In this document: in pieces, positions 8,431-18,640 of the stretch
How positions within the stretch are numbered: the stretch's first letter is position 1
Layout: each line of letters opens with the position of its first letter
Source of the DNA: an uncultured Pelagibacteraceae bacterium
Lineage (GTDB): Bacteria > Pseudomonadota > Alphaproteobacteria > Pelagibacterales > Pelagibacteraceae
Direction: 5' to 3'
NCBI GenBank assembly: GCA_902594405.1
Contig: CACJMB010000010.1
Coordinates: 1-33,000, forward strand
DNA length: 33,000 nt
Notes under the pieces: generated by a model
The model's input: only the letters and a program-made list of their open reading frames with translations
What the model was told of the DNA's origin: nothing
The model's database searches: none
Program-made: the position numbers and the translations under genes

Positions 8431-9887
8431 TGTCAGATGTAACTAAACAATCATTATCTGAGTTAGTAAAAAATATAAAAAGTAAAAAACTTTCCTCAAG
8501 TGAAGTTACTAAAGCATTTGTTGAAAGATCAGAAAAATCAAAAGAATTAAATGCATATATAACCGAAGATTATGCAAATGCTTTAAATAAAGCAAAAAAG
8601 TTTGATGAAAAACCTAATCTCGATCTTAAATTGCCTGGCATCCCAATGGCTGTAAAAGATTTATTTTGTACAAGAGATTTAAGAACTACGGCAGGTAGTA
8701 AGATTTTAAATAACTTTGTTCCAACTTATGAGTCAACAGTCACACAAAACATTTGGAATGAAGGAGCTATCCTAATGGGGAAATTAAATTGTGATGAATT
8801 TGCAATGGGTTCATCTAATGAAACTAGTTTTTTTGGTAATGTACAAAACCCAATTGATAAGAATTTAGTTCCAGGAGGTTCTTCAGGTGGATCGTCTTCT
8901 GCTGTAGCTGCTCAATTAACACCAATAACTATTGGAACAGATACAGGTGGATCTATAAGACAGCCTGCTTCATTTACTGGAACTGTCGGATTAAAACCTA
9001 CTTATGGTAGTTGCTCTAGATACGGAATTGTAGCATTTGCATCATCCCTAGATCAAGCTGGTCCAATGGCGCAAAATGTTAAAGATTGTGCATTGTTGCA
9101 GGAAGTTATTAGCACTTATGATGAAAAAGATTCTACATCAATAGACTTTAAAAGAAACGAGTATAGCAAAGAATTAACAAAAGATATTAAAGGTAAAAAA
9201 ATAGGAATACCTAAAGAATATAGAGTAGACGGCATGCCTAAAGAAATAGAAGACCTATGGAAAAAAGGTATTGAATATGCAAAAGATTGTGGTGCTGAGA
9301 TTATCGATATATCTCTACCTCATACTAATTATGCACTACCAACTTATTACATAGTAGCACCAGCAGAGGCCTCATCTAATTTGGCTAGATACGACGGTGT
9401 TAAATACGGTTTTAGAGCTGAAGGAAAAAATCTTATTGATATGTATGAAAAAACTAGATCCGAAGGATTTGGTGCTGAGGTTCAAAGAAGAATAATGATT
9501 GGAACTTATGTTTTATCTTCAGGATATTATGATGCTTATTATCTTAAAGCACAAAAGGTAAGAAAACTTATTAAAAATGATTTTGATGATGCTTATAAAA
9601 AAGTTGATGCAATTCTAACCCCATCTACTCCAAGTTCTGCGTTTAAAATTGGTGAAAAAACAAATGATCCGGTTTCAATGTATTTAAATGATATTTTTAC
9701 TGTTCCTGTAAATTTAGCAGGTTTACCTGGAATTTCTATACCAGCAGGCCATGATGCTAAAGGATATCCATTAGGATTACAGATAATTGGTAAAGCTTTT
9801 GATGAACAAAATATTTTAAACATTGCATATGCTATGGAAGAAAAAATTAATTTTAAAAACAATATTACTGATTGGTGGATTAAGTGA
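8430..9887 (+). CDS. gatA: Asp/Glu-tRNA amidotransferase subunit A (amidase)
   Basis: The glutaminase subunit of GatCAB: it releases ammonia from glutamine for amidation of Glu-tRNA(Gln) or Asp-tRNA(Asn). The 485-residue protein carries the amidase-signature catalytic triad: K76 in AVKDLF, cis-Ser S151 in [10 protein letters not shown], and nucleophile S175 in [12 protein letters not shown]. Spacing agrees with characterised GatA. It overlaps gatC by one base and gatB by four (GTGA), so the three subunits are translationally coupled. Confidence 0.97.
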   Translation: MSDVTKQSLSELVKNIKSKKLSSSEVTKAFVERSEKSKELNAYITEDYANALNKAKKFDEKPNLDLKLPGIPMAVKDLFCTRDLRTTAGSKILNNFVPTYESTVTQNIWNEGAILMGKLNCDEFAMGSSNETSFFGNVQNPIDKNLVPGGSSGGSSSAVAAQLTPITIGTDTGGSIRQPASFTGTVGLKPTYGSCSRYGIVAFASSLDQAGPMAQNVKDCALLQEVISTYDEKDSTSIDFKRNEYSKELTKDIKGKKIGIPKEYRVDGMPKEIEDLWKKGIEYAKDCGAEIIDISLPHTNYALPTYYIVAPAEASSNLARYDGVKYGFRAEGKNLIDMYEKTRSEGFGAEVQRRIMIGTYVLSSGYYDAYYLKAQKVRKLIKNDFDDAYKKVDAILTPSTPSSAFKIGEKTNDPVSMYLNDIFTVPVNLAGLPGISIPAGHDAKGYPLGLQIIGKAFDEQNILNIAYAMEEKINFKNNITDWWIK

Positions 9888-11347
9888 GTAAAAACAAATC
9901 TGAATATCTAATTAATAGACATGATAATCAATATGAAGTTGTCATTGGTTTAGAAGTTCATGCACAAGTCACATCGGAGTCAAAATTATTCTCAACATCA
10001 GCGACTAAATTTGGAGCTGAGCCAAATACCCAAGTAAGTTTAGTTGATGCAGCATTTCCAGGAATGTTGCCAGTAATAAACGAGTATTGCGTAAAACAAG
10101 CTATTAAAACAGGGATTGGTTTAAAAGCTAAAATCAACAAGAGATCTGTCTTTGATAGAAAAAATTATTTTTATGCTGATTTACCTCAGGGGTATCAAAT
10201 CTCACAATTCAAAGATCCAATTGTAGGTGAAGGTAAAGTAATTCTTGATATGCCAGATGGTCAAAAAGAAGTAGGTATAGAAAGATTACACTTGGAGCAA
10301 GATGCGGGCAAAAGCATTCATGATCTAGATCCTAAAAATACTTTTGTAGATTTAAATAGATCAGGTGTGGCTTTAATGGAAATTGTAAGTAAACCCGACC
10401 TAAGATCCCCAGATGAAGTAAATGCATATATTAAAAAATTAAGATCTATAATGAGATATTTAGGAACTTGTGATGGAAACATGCAGGAAGGATCTTTGAG
10501 AGCAGATGTAAATGTATCTGTTAGAAAAAAAGGTTCAAAAGAGTTTGGAACTAGATGTGAGATTAAAAATGTTAACTCAATAAAGTTCATGCAGATGGCA
10601 ATTGAATACGAGGCTAACAGGCAAGTTGATTTAATCGAGGATGGTCAAACGATTGATCAAGAAACAAGACTTTTTGATACTAAAAAGAATGAAACTAGAT
10701 CAATGAGATCAAAAGAGGATGCTCATGATTATAGATATTTTCCAGATCCAGACTTATTGCCATTAGAAGTTTCAGATGATTTTATTGAAAACTTAAAATC
10801 AGAAATTCCAGAGCTACCAGATGAAAAGAAAAAAAGGTTTATAGAAAAATTCAAACTATCACCTTACGAAGCAAATATTTTAGTTTCTGATATTGAAACG
10901 TCAAATTACTTTGAAAATGTAATTAAGAAATCGGATGTAAAACTTGCAACAAATTGGATAATTGGAGAATTGTTTGCAGCCTTAAATGAAAAAAATTTAG
11001 AAATAACTGAAAGCCCTATAAGCGCAGGCAACTTATCAAAATTAATTAATTTAATTAAAGATGGAACAATTTCTGGAAAAATTGCAAAAACAGTTTTTGA
11101 ACAAATGATGGAAGGCGACAAAGATCCTCAGAAAATTGTTGAAGAAAAAGGTTTAAAACAAGAGAGTGATCCAAAAGCACTTGAGGCACTAATAGATAAA
11201 GTTATTGATGATAACAGAGACAAAGCTACCGAATATAAATCAGGTAAAGTTAAATTATTTGGTTTCTTTGTAGGTCAAGTAATGAAAGTTTCTGGTGGAA
11301 AAGCAAATCCTCAATTAGTTAATGAGATTTTAAAGAAAAAACTTTAG
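9884..11347 (+). CDS. gatB: Asp/Glu-tRNA amidotransferase subunit B
   Basis: The tRNA-binding kinase subunit of GatCAB: it phosphorylates the mischarged aminoacyl group, which is then amidated. The 487-residue protein has the N-terminal [11 protein letters not shown] block, HLEQDAGKS, and [17 protein letters not shown]-terminal YqeY-like helical tail ends in [10 protein letters not shown]. The start is GTG at 9884, inside the gatA stop. The full operon implies an indirect route to Gln-tRNA and/or Asn-tRNA; which one depends on synthetases not seen here. Confidence 0.97.
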   Translation: MSKNKSEYLINRHDNQYEVVIGLEVHAQVTSESKLFSTSATKFGAEPNTQVSLVDAAFPGMLPVINEYCVKQAIKTGIGLKAKINKRSVFDRKNYFYADLPQGYQISQFKDPIVGEGKVILDMPDGQKEVGIERLHLEQDAGKSIHDLDPKNTFVDLNRSGVALMEIVSKPDLRSPDEVNAYIKKLRSIMRYLGTCDGNMQEGSLRADVNVSVRKKGSKEFGTRCEIKNVNSIKFMQMAIEYEANRQVDLIEDGQTIDQETRLFDTKKNETRSMRSKEDAHDYRYFPDPDLLPLEVSDDFIENLKSEIPELPDEKKKRFIEKFKLSPYEANILVSDIETSNYFENVIKKSDVKLATNWIIGELFAALNEKNLEITESPISAGNLSKLINLIKDGTISGKIAKTVFEQMMEGDKDPQKIVEEKGLKQESDPKALEALIDKVIDDNRDKATEYKSGKVKLFGFFVGQVMKVSGGKANPQLVNEILKKKL

Positions 11348-11352
11348 AATTT

Positions 11353-12003
11353 ATGGGTTCAGACCTAAATATAACTAAAGAACTCCAAGAGTATATTTTA
11401 AGTCATGGATTTAATTTACATCCAGTTCAAAAAGAAATAATTGATTACAACACTTCTCTTGGCGATATTAAAAGAATGCAAATCTCAATTTCACAAAGTC
11501 AATTTCTGCATTTAATTATAAAAATTTCAAATATCAAAAAAATTTTAGAGATAGGTACATTTACAGGATTAAGTACGTTATCTATGGCTCTGGCATTATC
11601 AGATGAGGGCAAAATAATTGCTTTAGATAAAAATGAAGAAACTAATAAAGTTGCAATAGATTTTTTTAAAAAAGCTAATCAAGATCATAAAATAAAAACA
11701 TTAATTAAACCTGCTTTAGAAAGTTTAGATGAAATTAAAAATGAAAAGTTTGATTTAGTTTTTATTGATGCTGATAAAATGAATTACATTGAATACTATG
11801 AACGTTCTTTACAATTATTGAACAAAAATGGTCTAATAATCATTGATAATGTTTTATGGTATGGAGAAGTTGTGAATGAAAACAATAATGATAAATTTAC
11901 TAAAAATATTAAAGAGTTTAATAGTCATATCTCAAAGGATACAAGAGTTGAAAAGTTAATAATTCCTCTTGGTGATGGTATGACTGTTTGTAGAAAATTA
12001 TAA
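11353..12003 (+). CDS. family 3 O-methyltransferase, candidate tRNA ho5U34 methyltransferase (TrmR-like)
   Basis: A 216-residue SAM-dependent methyltransferase of the catechol/caffeoyl-CoA O-methyltransferase type. The SAM motif EIGTFTGLST is at 66-75. D139 and D141 in FIDADK and D165-N166 in IIDNVLWYG are the usual divalent-metal ligands. Members act on catechols or small hydroxylated molecules, but one branch (TrmR, formerly YrrM, in Bacillus subtilis) methylates 5-hydroxyuridine at tRNA position 34. Here the gene lies between gatB (5-bp gap) and trhO (1-base overlap). TrhO makes exactly that 5-hydroxyuridine, so a tRNA role is attractive. The fold is certain; the TrmR assignment is an inference from neighbourhood and size. 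Confidence 0.85.
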   Translation: MGSDLNITKELQEYILSHGFNLHPVQKEIIDYNTSLGDIKRMQISISQSQFLHLIIKISNIKKILEIGTFTGLSTLSMALALSDEGKIIALDKNEETNKVAIDFFKKANQDHKIKTLIKPALESLDEIKNEKFDLVFIDADKMNYIEYYERSLQLLNKNGLIIIDNVLWYGEVVNENNNDKFTKNIKEFNSHISKDTRVEKLIIPLGDGMTVCRKL

Positions 12004-12908
12004 TGTTTGAAGTAGTTGGTTTTTATAAATTTGTCAAAATTTCTTATCTAAAGAAAAATCAAAAAGTTTTATTAGAAATTTTAAAAATGAAAAACATTAG
12101 AGGTACGATAATTATCTCTAAAGAAGGTGTAAATGGAACTATTTCTGGTAAAGCTGCAGACATTAAATTCACAATTAACAATTTAAAAAGAACTTTAAAA
12201 TTTAAAGAATTTAACAGCAGCAACAAGTCTAAAAGTTTATTCCAACCATTTCATAAACCTAAAGTGAAAATCAAAAACGAGGTTGTTCCTATGAATTTAA
12301 TTTTAAACAAAAGAATAAAGAAAAAGGATAGCCATGTAGATCCAATCAAATGGAATAAGCTGATTAAAGAAAAGGATACTGTTCTTATAGATGCGAGAAA
12401 ACCATTTGAGTATGATGTTGGAACATTTAAGGGAGCAATCAATCCTGATGTTGATAACTTTAGAGATTTTCCAAAATATCTAAAAAAATTAAAAAAAAAT
12501 CAACCTATAGCTATGTTTTGTACTGGTGGAATTCGATGTGAAAAGGCATCTGTATATTTAGAGCAAAAAGGTTTTAATAATATTTATCAGTTAAATGGTG
12601 GAATTTTAAATTATCTAAAAAAAACTAATAAGAAAAAAAGTTTATGGAAAGGTGAATGTTTTGTTTTTGATAACAGAATTAGTTTAAAACATGGTCTAAA
12701 AGTTGGTTCTTACTCAATGTGTAGTGGTTGTAGGAAGCCTCTATCTCTTAAGGATAAAAAATCAAAAAAATATGAAGAGGGCGTTTCATGTCCAAATTGT
12801 CACGATAATCTAACAGATCATCAAAAATCAAGATTTAGAATGAGACAAAAACAAATTAATCTTGCTAAAGAAGCAGGAAAAAGACATATCTTCCAAAAAG
12901 AGTATTAA
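12003..12908 (+). CDS. trhO: tRNA uridine(34) hydroxylase, rhodanese-fold
   Basis: TrhO (YceA) hydroxylates wobble uridine 34 to 5-hydroxyuridine in an oxygen-dependent manner. The 301-residue protein has an N-terminal ferredoxin-like domain (about 1-95, with ISKEGVNGTISG at 38-49). A rhodanese domain (about 110-215) carries the active-loop cysteine C173 in FCTGGIRCEKAS, with C179 close by. The C-terminal four-cysteine cluster (C240, C243, C263, C266) probably binds a metal. Its ATG overlaps the stop of the preceding methyltransferase (TAATG), implying coupled expression. In E. coli the hydroxyuridine is carried on by CmoA/CmoB, neither of which is in this window. Confidence 0.93.
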   Translation: MFEVVGFYKFVKISYLKKNQKVLLEILKMKNIRGTIIISKEGVNGTISGKAADIKFTINNLKRTLKFKEFNSSNKSKSLFQPFHKPKVKIKNEVVPMNLILNKRIKKKDSHVDPIKWNKLIKEKDTVLIDARKPFEYDVGTFKGAINPDVDNFRDFPKYLKKLKKNQPIAMFCTGGIRCEKASVYLEQKGFNNIYQLNGGILNYLKKTNKKKSLWKGECFVFDNRISLKHGLKVGSYSMCSGCRKPLSLKDKKSKKYEEGVSCPNCHDNLTDHQKSRFRMRQKQINLAKEAGKRHIFQKEY

Positions 12909-12922
12909 CAAATCTTAAATTA

Positions 12923-14260
12923 ATGAATTTATTAAAAGATGAAGTTTCGTTGTTAGTAAGAAAACTTGCTGTACCAGCAAGTGTAGGAACTTTATTCCAA
13001 ACACTTTATACAATCGTAGATACTTTTTATGCAGGAAAAATATCGCCAGAAGCCTTATCTGCTTTGAGCAAGTCTTTTCCGATATATTTTTTGATTATTG
13101 CGACATCCATTGGAGTTACCGTAGCGGGAACATCATTGATTGGCAGCAGTATTGGAGAAAAAAACGAAAAAAATGTTTTAAGTTATTTTGGAAATGTAAT
13201 CATTTATTCGATTTTAATCTCAGTAGTTGTATCTATTTTAGGATTTGTTTTTGGTGAAAAGATATTCTTATTAATGAATTCTTCTCAAGAAGTAACAATT
13301 CTAGGACTAGAATATATAAATATAATTTTTTTAGGTACGATATTATTTATTTTAGTAGTAGCATTAAATTCATTCTTACACGCAGAGGGAGATACCAAAA
13401 CTTACAGAAATGTTCTAATATTTTCTTTTTTCTTAAACATTATTTTAAATCCAATTTTTATTTTTGGTTTTTTATTTATACCACCATTAGGAATAACTGG
13501 TATTGGGATAGCAACTTTAATTGCTCAATTTGTATCTTTGTTGGTTATTCTTATAAAAATATTAAATAATCAAAGAATTAAACAAATAACTTTAGACAAT
13601 TTCAAAGTTAAATTTTTTTTCTTAAAAAATATTTTTTTTCAATCAATGCCAATTACAATTGCCATATTAGGGTATTCTATTGCTGCAACAATTGTTTTTA
13701 CATATGTTGGATTATTTGGTGAATATGCTGTAGCAGGGTATGGATCTGCCACAAGAATTGAGCAAGTAGTTTTGTTACCAATATTAGGAATTAATACAGC
13801 AATAATTTCTATAATAGCGCAAAATATTGGAGCAAAATATTACGATAGAGTGGAGCAATCCTATTTTACCTCAATAAAATACGGTCTATTTATAATGTTA
13901 ATAGCTGGTGTAGTTATTTTTATAAGTGCTGACATTGTTCCTAAATTCTTTTCTTCAAACCCAGATGTAATTATGCATGGCTCGATGTACCTTAAGATTT
14001 CTGCATTTATTTTACCTGCTTATCCAATATTTTTCTTATCAAATGGATTTTTTATGGCTTTAAAAAAATCTGAAAAAGCCATGGTTAATAATATTGCCAG
14101 AAATGTTATAGTACCAGTTTTATCCTTTTACATTGCAAAGTATATAAATGCAGATTTTAAAACTTTTTTTTATATTTGGGCTATCTTTCAATGGTTGATA
14201 TCATTGATGTTACTATTTTATGTTAAATATTATATTAAACATAAATTAGCTAATATTTAA
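12923..14260 (+). CDS. MATE family multidrug/toxin exporter
   Basis: A 445-residue membrane protein with about twelve hydrophobic helices in two similar halves, each opening with a helix that follows a short polar start (LLKDEVSLLVRKLAVPASVG in the first; FFQSMPITIAILGYSIA in the second). This layout and the NPIFIFGF and GYGSATRIEQ segments fit the NorM/DinF-like MATE family, which exports cationic compounds in exchange for Na+ or H+. Substrate cannot be predicted. It follows trhO after 14 bp and precedes the nuclease gene by 12 bp, so it is probably in the same transcript. Confidence 0.9.
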   Translation: MNLLKDEVSLLVRKLAVPASVGTLFQTLYTIVDTFYAGKISPEALSALSKSFPIYFLIIATSIGVTVAGTSLIGSSIGEKNEKNVLSYFGNVIIYSILISVVVSILGFVFGEKIFLLMNSSQEVTILGLEYINIIFLGTILFILVVALNSFLHAEGDTKTYRNVLIFSFFLNIILNPIFIFGFLFIPPLGITGIGIATLIAQFVSLLVILIKILNNQRIKQITLDNFKVKFFFLKNIFFQSMPITIAILGYSIAATIVFTYVGLFGEYAVAGYGSATRIEQVVLLPILGINTAIISIIAQNIGAKYYDRVEQSYFTSIKYGLFIMLIAGVVIFISADIVPKFFSSNPDVIMHGSMYLKISAFILPAYPIFFLSNGFFMALKKSEKAMVNNIARNVIVPVLSFYIAKYINADFKTFFYIWAIFQWLISLMLLFYVKYYIKHKLANI

Positions 14261-14272
14261 TATTTTTTAAAT

Positions 14273-14800
14273 ATGTTTTTTACAAAAAGGAAAGTGATAA
14301 TTTTAATTATAATCTGTTCGATTTTTTTTATTCTCACATATAACGATGTTAGGTCTGAAGAGATTAAAGAAATTTCTGGAAATGCTCAAATTATAGATGG
14401 TGATACAATAAAAATAAATTCAAAAAAGATAAGATTATACGGAATTGATGCACCTGAATTCAAGCAAATGTGTAAAAAACCATATTTAACAATAATTTTT
14501 TTTACTTTTACTAAAGATTATCCATGTGGAAAAATTTCAACTCAAAAATTACAAAAAAAAATAAATAACAAAGTAATAACTTGTAAAATTTTGGATATGG
14601 ACAGATATAAAAGATTAATTGGAGAGTGCTATAAAAGAAATTTAAATCTAAATTCTTGGCTTGTTTCAAACGGTTATGCAGTAGCTTATAGAAAATACTC
14701 AAAAAAATATATATCAAACGAAATTAATGCTAAAAATGAAAAAAAAGGCCTTTGGCAAGGTAAATTTGAAATGCCATGGGACTTTAGAAGAAAAAAATAA
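14273..14800 (+). CDS. SNase-like (thermonuclease family) nuclease, exported or membrane-anchored
   Basis: A 175-residue protein with an N-terminal hydrophobic segment (about 8-22) after basic residues, so it is exported or N-terminally anchored. The rest is a staphylococcal-nuclease domain. R54, D59 and E62 in IRLYGIDAPE match R35, D40 and E43 of S. aureus nuclease with identical spacing, and R114 in DRYKRLIG matches R87. DGDTI (42-46) is also characteristic. The active site looks complete, so a Ca2+-dependent DNA/RNA nuclease is expected. A short insert with cysteines C67 and C85 may form a disulfide. It ends two bases from the convergent soxG stop. Confidence 0.88.
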   Translation: MFFTKRKVIILIIICSIFFILTYNDVRSEEIKEISGNAQIIDGDTIKINSKKIRLYGIDAPEFKQMCKKPYLTIIFFTFTKDYPCGKISTQKLQKKINNKVITCKILDMDRYKRLIGECYKRNLNLNSWLVSNGYAVAYRKYSKKYISNEINAKNEKKGLWQGKFEMPWDFRRKK

Positions 14801-14802
14801 GT

Positions 14803-15366
14803 TTATAATCTTGAAGCACAGTCTTCAATCCATGAAAAAAGGTGTTCAGCAAAAGATCTTCTAACAAACAGATTTAAAATATTTTCACCTTTATGGTGCA
14901 GTATTACATCTACATGATTTAAAACTGTCTGGGTTGTTGATCCTTTTTTTTCTTTAAATTCATTAAAATTAAAGGGTGATCCTGCTGAAAAGATTTCATA
15001 GACATTTTCACCTTTAAGTTCTAATTGAACAAATTGATCTGTTACATCTATAACAGCACCTAAATTTGTTTTTGAAATACTATTATATAACATTTCATAT
15101 AGATCGGATTTGTTAGTGTTTTTACTTGCCAGCTCATTTGAGATTATCATCCATTCGTCTGGACTAAGCCATATCGCTGTTAATTTATCACTCGTTGTTG
15201 AAGTGTTTGCTTCTGTAGGTAAGATCATATTAAGATTTTTACCAACATTTGTTAAAAATTCTCTTTTTTTACCTCTCAAATTAATTTTTATTACTGGAAA
15301 GATTTCCTTTACAGAAATACTTTCTTGCTTAATTTCATTTTTAATAACTGAATTATAGTTAAGCAT
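14803..15366 (-). CDS. soxG: sarcosine oxidase gamma subunit
   Basis: The gamma subunit of heterotetrameric sarcosine oxidase, a GcvT-like fold protein of usual size (187 residues). Recognisable segments include IWLSPDEWMIIS and VTDQFVQLELKG followed by LNHVDVILHHKG. Identification depends on order soxB-soxD-soxA-soxG as well as these motifs. Its ATG lies inside the end of soxA (8-base overlap), so the two are likely translationally coupled. It is the last gene of the operon. Confidence 0.93.
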   Translation of the reverse strand: MLNYNSVIKNEIKQESISVKEIFPVIKINLRGKKREFLTNVGKNLNMILPTEANTSTTSDKLTAIWLSPDEWMIISNELASKNTNKSDLYEMLYNSISKTNLGAVIDVTDQFVQLELKGENVYEIFSAGSPFNFNEFKEKKGSTTQTVLNHVDVILHHKGENILNLFVRRSFAEHLFSWIEDCASRL

Positions 15367-18364
15367 TTAACCTCTCATTTTTCTCATCGTAAAATACTGG
15401 ACTCGCAACAGTGACATTAATATTTTTATTTTCCATGGGCACAAAAAGTTTTTTTCCCATCATATCTTTTCCACCTCTAACTACTGCAAGTGCTATTGAT
15501 TTCTTTAGGTTTGGACTGAAATAACTCGATGTTACATGTCCAAGCATTTCAACCGGACTTTGATTTAACTCAGAAACTATTTGTGCTCCTTCTTCTAAAA
15601 CAATATTTGGGTCATCAGTTAATAAACCTACTAATTGCTTTCTATCTTCTCTCATTGTATCAGATCTATAAAGAGATCTTTTTCCTATGAAATCGTATTT
15701 CTTCTTGCTTACTATCCAATCCATTTGAAGATCGATAGGAGTCATTGTTCCATCTGTATCTTGACCAACAATAATAAAACCTTTTTCTGCTCTTAATAAA
15801 TGCATTGTCTCAGTTCCATAAGGAGTAATGTTAAACTCTTGACCTGCTTCCATGCATTTTTCCCATAAATCTTTTCCATAACTTGCTTGAACATTTATTT
15901 CGTAGCTGTGTTCTCCAGTAAAACTAATTCTCATTATTCTGCATTGAATATTGCCAATTTTCGATTCTTTGAATGACATGTGTGGAAAGTTTTCATCTGA
16001 TAAATCTAAATCAAGAATTATTTTTTTAAGAATTTTTTTACTATTAGGTCCGCATAAACTCACTGTAGCATAATGATCTGTTACAGAGGTTAAATAAACA
16101 TCAAGTTCAGGCCATTCTGTTTGAAGATAGTCTTCAAGTTTACCTAAAACATTTGCTGCTCCACCAGTTGTTGTGGTCATGATGTAATGATTTTCACCTA
16201 ATCTTGTTGTAACTCCATCATCATAAACCATACCATCCTCATTTAGCATTAGGCCATATCTACATTTTCCTATAGCTAATTTTGACCAAGCATTTGTATA
16301 AACTCTATTTAAGAATTCAGAAGCATCACTTCCTTGAATATCAATTTTACCAAGAGTAGAGGCATCCAGTATACCAGCACTTTCTCTAGCAGCTTTGCTT
16401 TCTCTTTGAACTGCTTGATGCATAGTTTCTCCGTTAATAGGATAGTACCATGCTCTCTTCCATTGACCGACATTTTCAAATTCAGCTTTATTTTCAACAT
16501 GCCAATCATTCATTGACGTTCTTCTAAAAATATCAAAAAACTTACCGACATTTCGACCTACAATAGTTCCAAATGTTAATGGAGTGTAAGGAGGTCTAAA
16601 AGTAGTTGTCCCTAATTCACCCATTTTAACGCCGGCAGTATCTGCAATTATTCCTAATGCATGCATATTTCCCAGTTTACCTTGGTCAGTTCCCATACCT
16701 GTAGTCGTGTACCTTTTTACATGCTCAATAGATCTAAAGCCTTCTCTTAATGCTAATTTGATATCTTTTGCCGTCGCATCGTTTTGATAATCTACAAATG
16801 GTTTAGTTTTGCCTAAAGGTTTATCAGAAGGAAGTAACCAAATATTTCTTTTTGAATTTTCCTGATCAATCTCAACTTTAATATTATCTAAATCCGTTCC
16901 TTTAATATTTAGAGTATCTTTAAGCTTATGATTTAAATTTTTAATGATTTCATCAATTTTAAAATCTCCACCACAAGATCCTACACTTATTTGTTCAGAT
17001 GTATTTTGATTTGGTACGAAAACTTTTTTTTCTTCATCAAATTTAAGTTTGCTTCCTGATTGTGTATATAAATGTACAGCAGGTGTCCAACCACCAGCAA
17101 TTCCTAAGCAATCACATGAAATAGAAATTTTACTTCCTGTAACTGAACTACCATCATTAGATAGTTGCATGATTGAAACACTATTTAGTCTTTTATAACC
17201 AGCTGTATCAACAATCGAGTGTGACCAGTAAATTTTAATACCTGCTTCTTTTACTTTTTTAACAATTTTACTTTCAGATTGTTCTCTTATATCAATAATT
17301 GCCTCAACATTTATACCTTTGTTATATAGTGACAAAGCACTTTCGTAAGCACTATCATTATTAGTAAAAAATACATTTTTACTACCACAAGCAACTCCAT
17401 AAAATTCACTGTATTTTTTAACAGCAGATGAAAGCATTATTCCTGGTCTATCATTATTATTAAATATCAAAGGTCTTTCTAAAGCACCTGTAGCCAAAAT
17501 AACTTTCTTAGCTCTAATTTTCAGAAGTCTTTGTCTGATTTTATTTGTTTTATCTTTTGCCTCTAAATGATCAGTTAGATTTTCTCTTGCCAAAAGATAA
17601 TTATATTGATGATAAGCAGCTACACTTGTTCTTGTTTTTATTTCAAGATTTTTAATATTTTTAAGTTCCTCTATTTCTTTTTTTAACCATTCAGAAGGAG
17701 TTTTATTATCAATTTTGTTAAATTCGTTATTTTCAAAAATAGTTGAGCCACCAAGTTCATTTTTTTCATCAACTAACAACGTTTTAAAATTTTTTTTAGC
17801 TGCAATTTTTGCTGCTAATATTCCAGATATACCTGCACCTACAACCAATACATCACAGTGAATATTTCGGTGGTCATAAATGTCAGGATCACTTGATGTT
17901 GGTGATTTTCCTAAACCGGCTGAGTGTCGTATGAAAAATTCATATTTCTCCCAGAAGCTAGCAGGCCACATAAATGTTTTGTAATAAAAACCCGCTGGAA
18001 AAAAAGGGGAGAGAAAATTGTTTATTCCACCAATATCAAATTCTACACTTGGCCAACAATTTTGACTGGATGCCTCTAAACCCTCATAAATCTCGACTTC
18101 TGTAGCTCTAACATTAGGTTCTGTTCTGTTTGTACCAGGATTTACTTGAACTATAGCATTTGGTTCTTCAGAACCGGACGTCATAATTCCTCTTGGTCTA
18201 TGATATTTGAAACTTCTTCCAACTAAATGAACATCGTTTGCAAGTAATGCTGATGCTAAAGTATCGCCTTTAAATCCATGGTAAGTTTTACCATTAAATT
18301 TAAAGGAAATTCTGTTAGTTTCATCAATGTACTCACTGGATTTAACTCTTAAGGTTTTAGTCAT
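15359..18364 (-). CDS. soxA: sarcosine oxidase alpha subunit
   Basis: The large subunit (1001 residues) that binds NAD+ and folate and passes the one-carbon unit from sarcosine to tetrahydrofolate. Residues about 1-95 form the ferredoxin-like domain found in this family, lacking cluster cysteines as normal. A Rossmann dinucleotide site is at 170-186 (GAGISG at 176-181), and a second half-domain includes CDCLGIAGGWTPAVHLYT. From about 620 onward it is a GcvT-type aminomethyltransferase domain (GETMHQAVQRESKAARESAG; TGEHSYEINV). It abuts soxD with no gap. Related enzymes such as N-methylglutamate dehydrogenase split this chain differently, so sarcosine oxidase fits best. Confidence 0.95.
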   Translation of the reverse strand: MTKTLRVKSSEYIDETNRISFKFNGKTYHGFKGDTLASALLANDVHLVGRSFKYHRPRGIMTSGSEEPNAIVQVNPGTNRTEPNVRATEVEIYEGLEASSQNCWPSVEFDIGGINNFLSPFFPAGFYYKTFMWPASFWEKYEFFIRHSAGLGKSPTSSDPDIYDHRNIHCDVLVVGAGISGILAAKIAAKKNFKTLLVDEKNELGGSTIFENNEFNKIDNKTPSEWLKKEIEELKNIKNLEIKTRTSVAAYHQYNYLLARENLTDHLEAKDKTNKIRQRLLKIRAKKVILATGALERPLIFNNNDRPGIMLSSAVKKYSEFYGVACGSKNVFFTNNDSAYESALSLYNKGINVEAIIDIREQSESKIVKKVKEAGIKIYWSHSIVDTAGYKRLNSVSIMQLSNDGSSVTGSKISISCDCLGIAGGWTPAVHLYTQSGSKLKFDEEKKVFVPNQNTSEQISVGSCGGDFKIDEIIKNLNHKLKDTLNIKGTDLDNIKVEIDQENSKRNIWLLPSDKPLGKTKPFVDYQNDATAKDIKLALREGFRSIEHVKRYTTTGMGTDQGKLGNMHALGIIADTAGVKMGELGTTTFRPPYTPLTFGTIVGRNVGKFFDIFRRTSMNDWHVENKAEFENVGQWKRAWYYPINGETMHQAVQRESKAARESAGILDASTLGKIDIQGSDASEFLNRVYTNAWSKLAIGKCRYGLMLNEDGMVYDDGVTTRLGENHYIMTTTTGGAANVLGKLEDYLQTEWPELDVYLTSVTDHYATVSLCGPNSKKILKKIILDLDLSDENFPHMSFKESKIGNIQCRIMRISFTGEHSYEINVQASYGKDLWEKCMEAGQEFNITPYGTETMHLLRAEKGFIIVGQDTDGTMTPIDLQMDWIVSKKKYDFIGKRSLYRSDTMREDRKQLVGLLTDDPNIVLEEGAQIVSELNQSPVEMLGHVTSSYFSPNLKKSIALAVVRGGKDMMGKKLFVPMENKNINVTVASPVFYDEKNERLNA

Positions 18365-18640
18365 TTATTGAGCAGGTGGTTTTTCACCCATTTTGTAAAT
18401 TGCTTTTATTTCGTCGTTAGAAGTATCTCTAACCATATTAAACCATTTACGACAACCGTGTGCGTGGTTCCATCTTTCAAATTGAACACCTTTAATATTT
18501 TTTCTCATAAATAAATATTCCGCCCACTCATCATCACTTAATTCAGTTGGTTGTTTAGGCCTTTCAATATGAGCTTCACCACCAGCCTTAAATTCTTGCT
18601 GATCTCGTTCTCCACAGTATGGACAGTTTATTAAAAACAT
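18365..18640 (-). CDS. soxD: sarcosine oxidase delta subunit
   Basis: A small 91-residue zinc-binding subunit. C6 and C9 (INCPYCG) with H59 and C63 (WNHAHGC) match the zinc ligands known for this family, including their spacing. It starts on the last base of the soxB stop (TAATG) and ends directly before soxA. Too small to identify alone with full certainty, but motif and position agree. Confidence 0.96.
   Translation of the reverse strand: MFLINCPYCGERDQQEFKAGGEAHIERPKQPTELSDDEWAEYLFMRKNIKGVQFERWNHAHGCRKWFNMVRDTSNDEIKAIYKMGEKPPAQ

Noticed and set aside
15359..15660. soxA/soxG junction as a frameshift or broken gene
   Set aside because: Both frames are full length with intact domains; the 8-base overlap is ordinary translational coupling.
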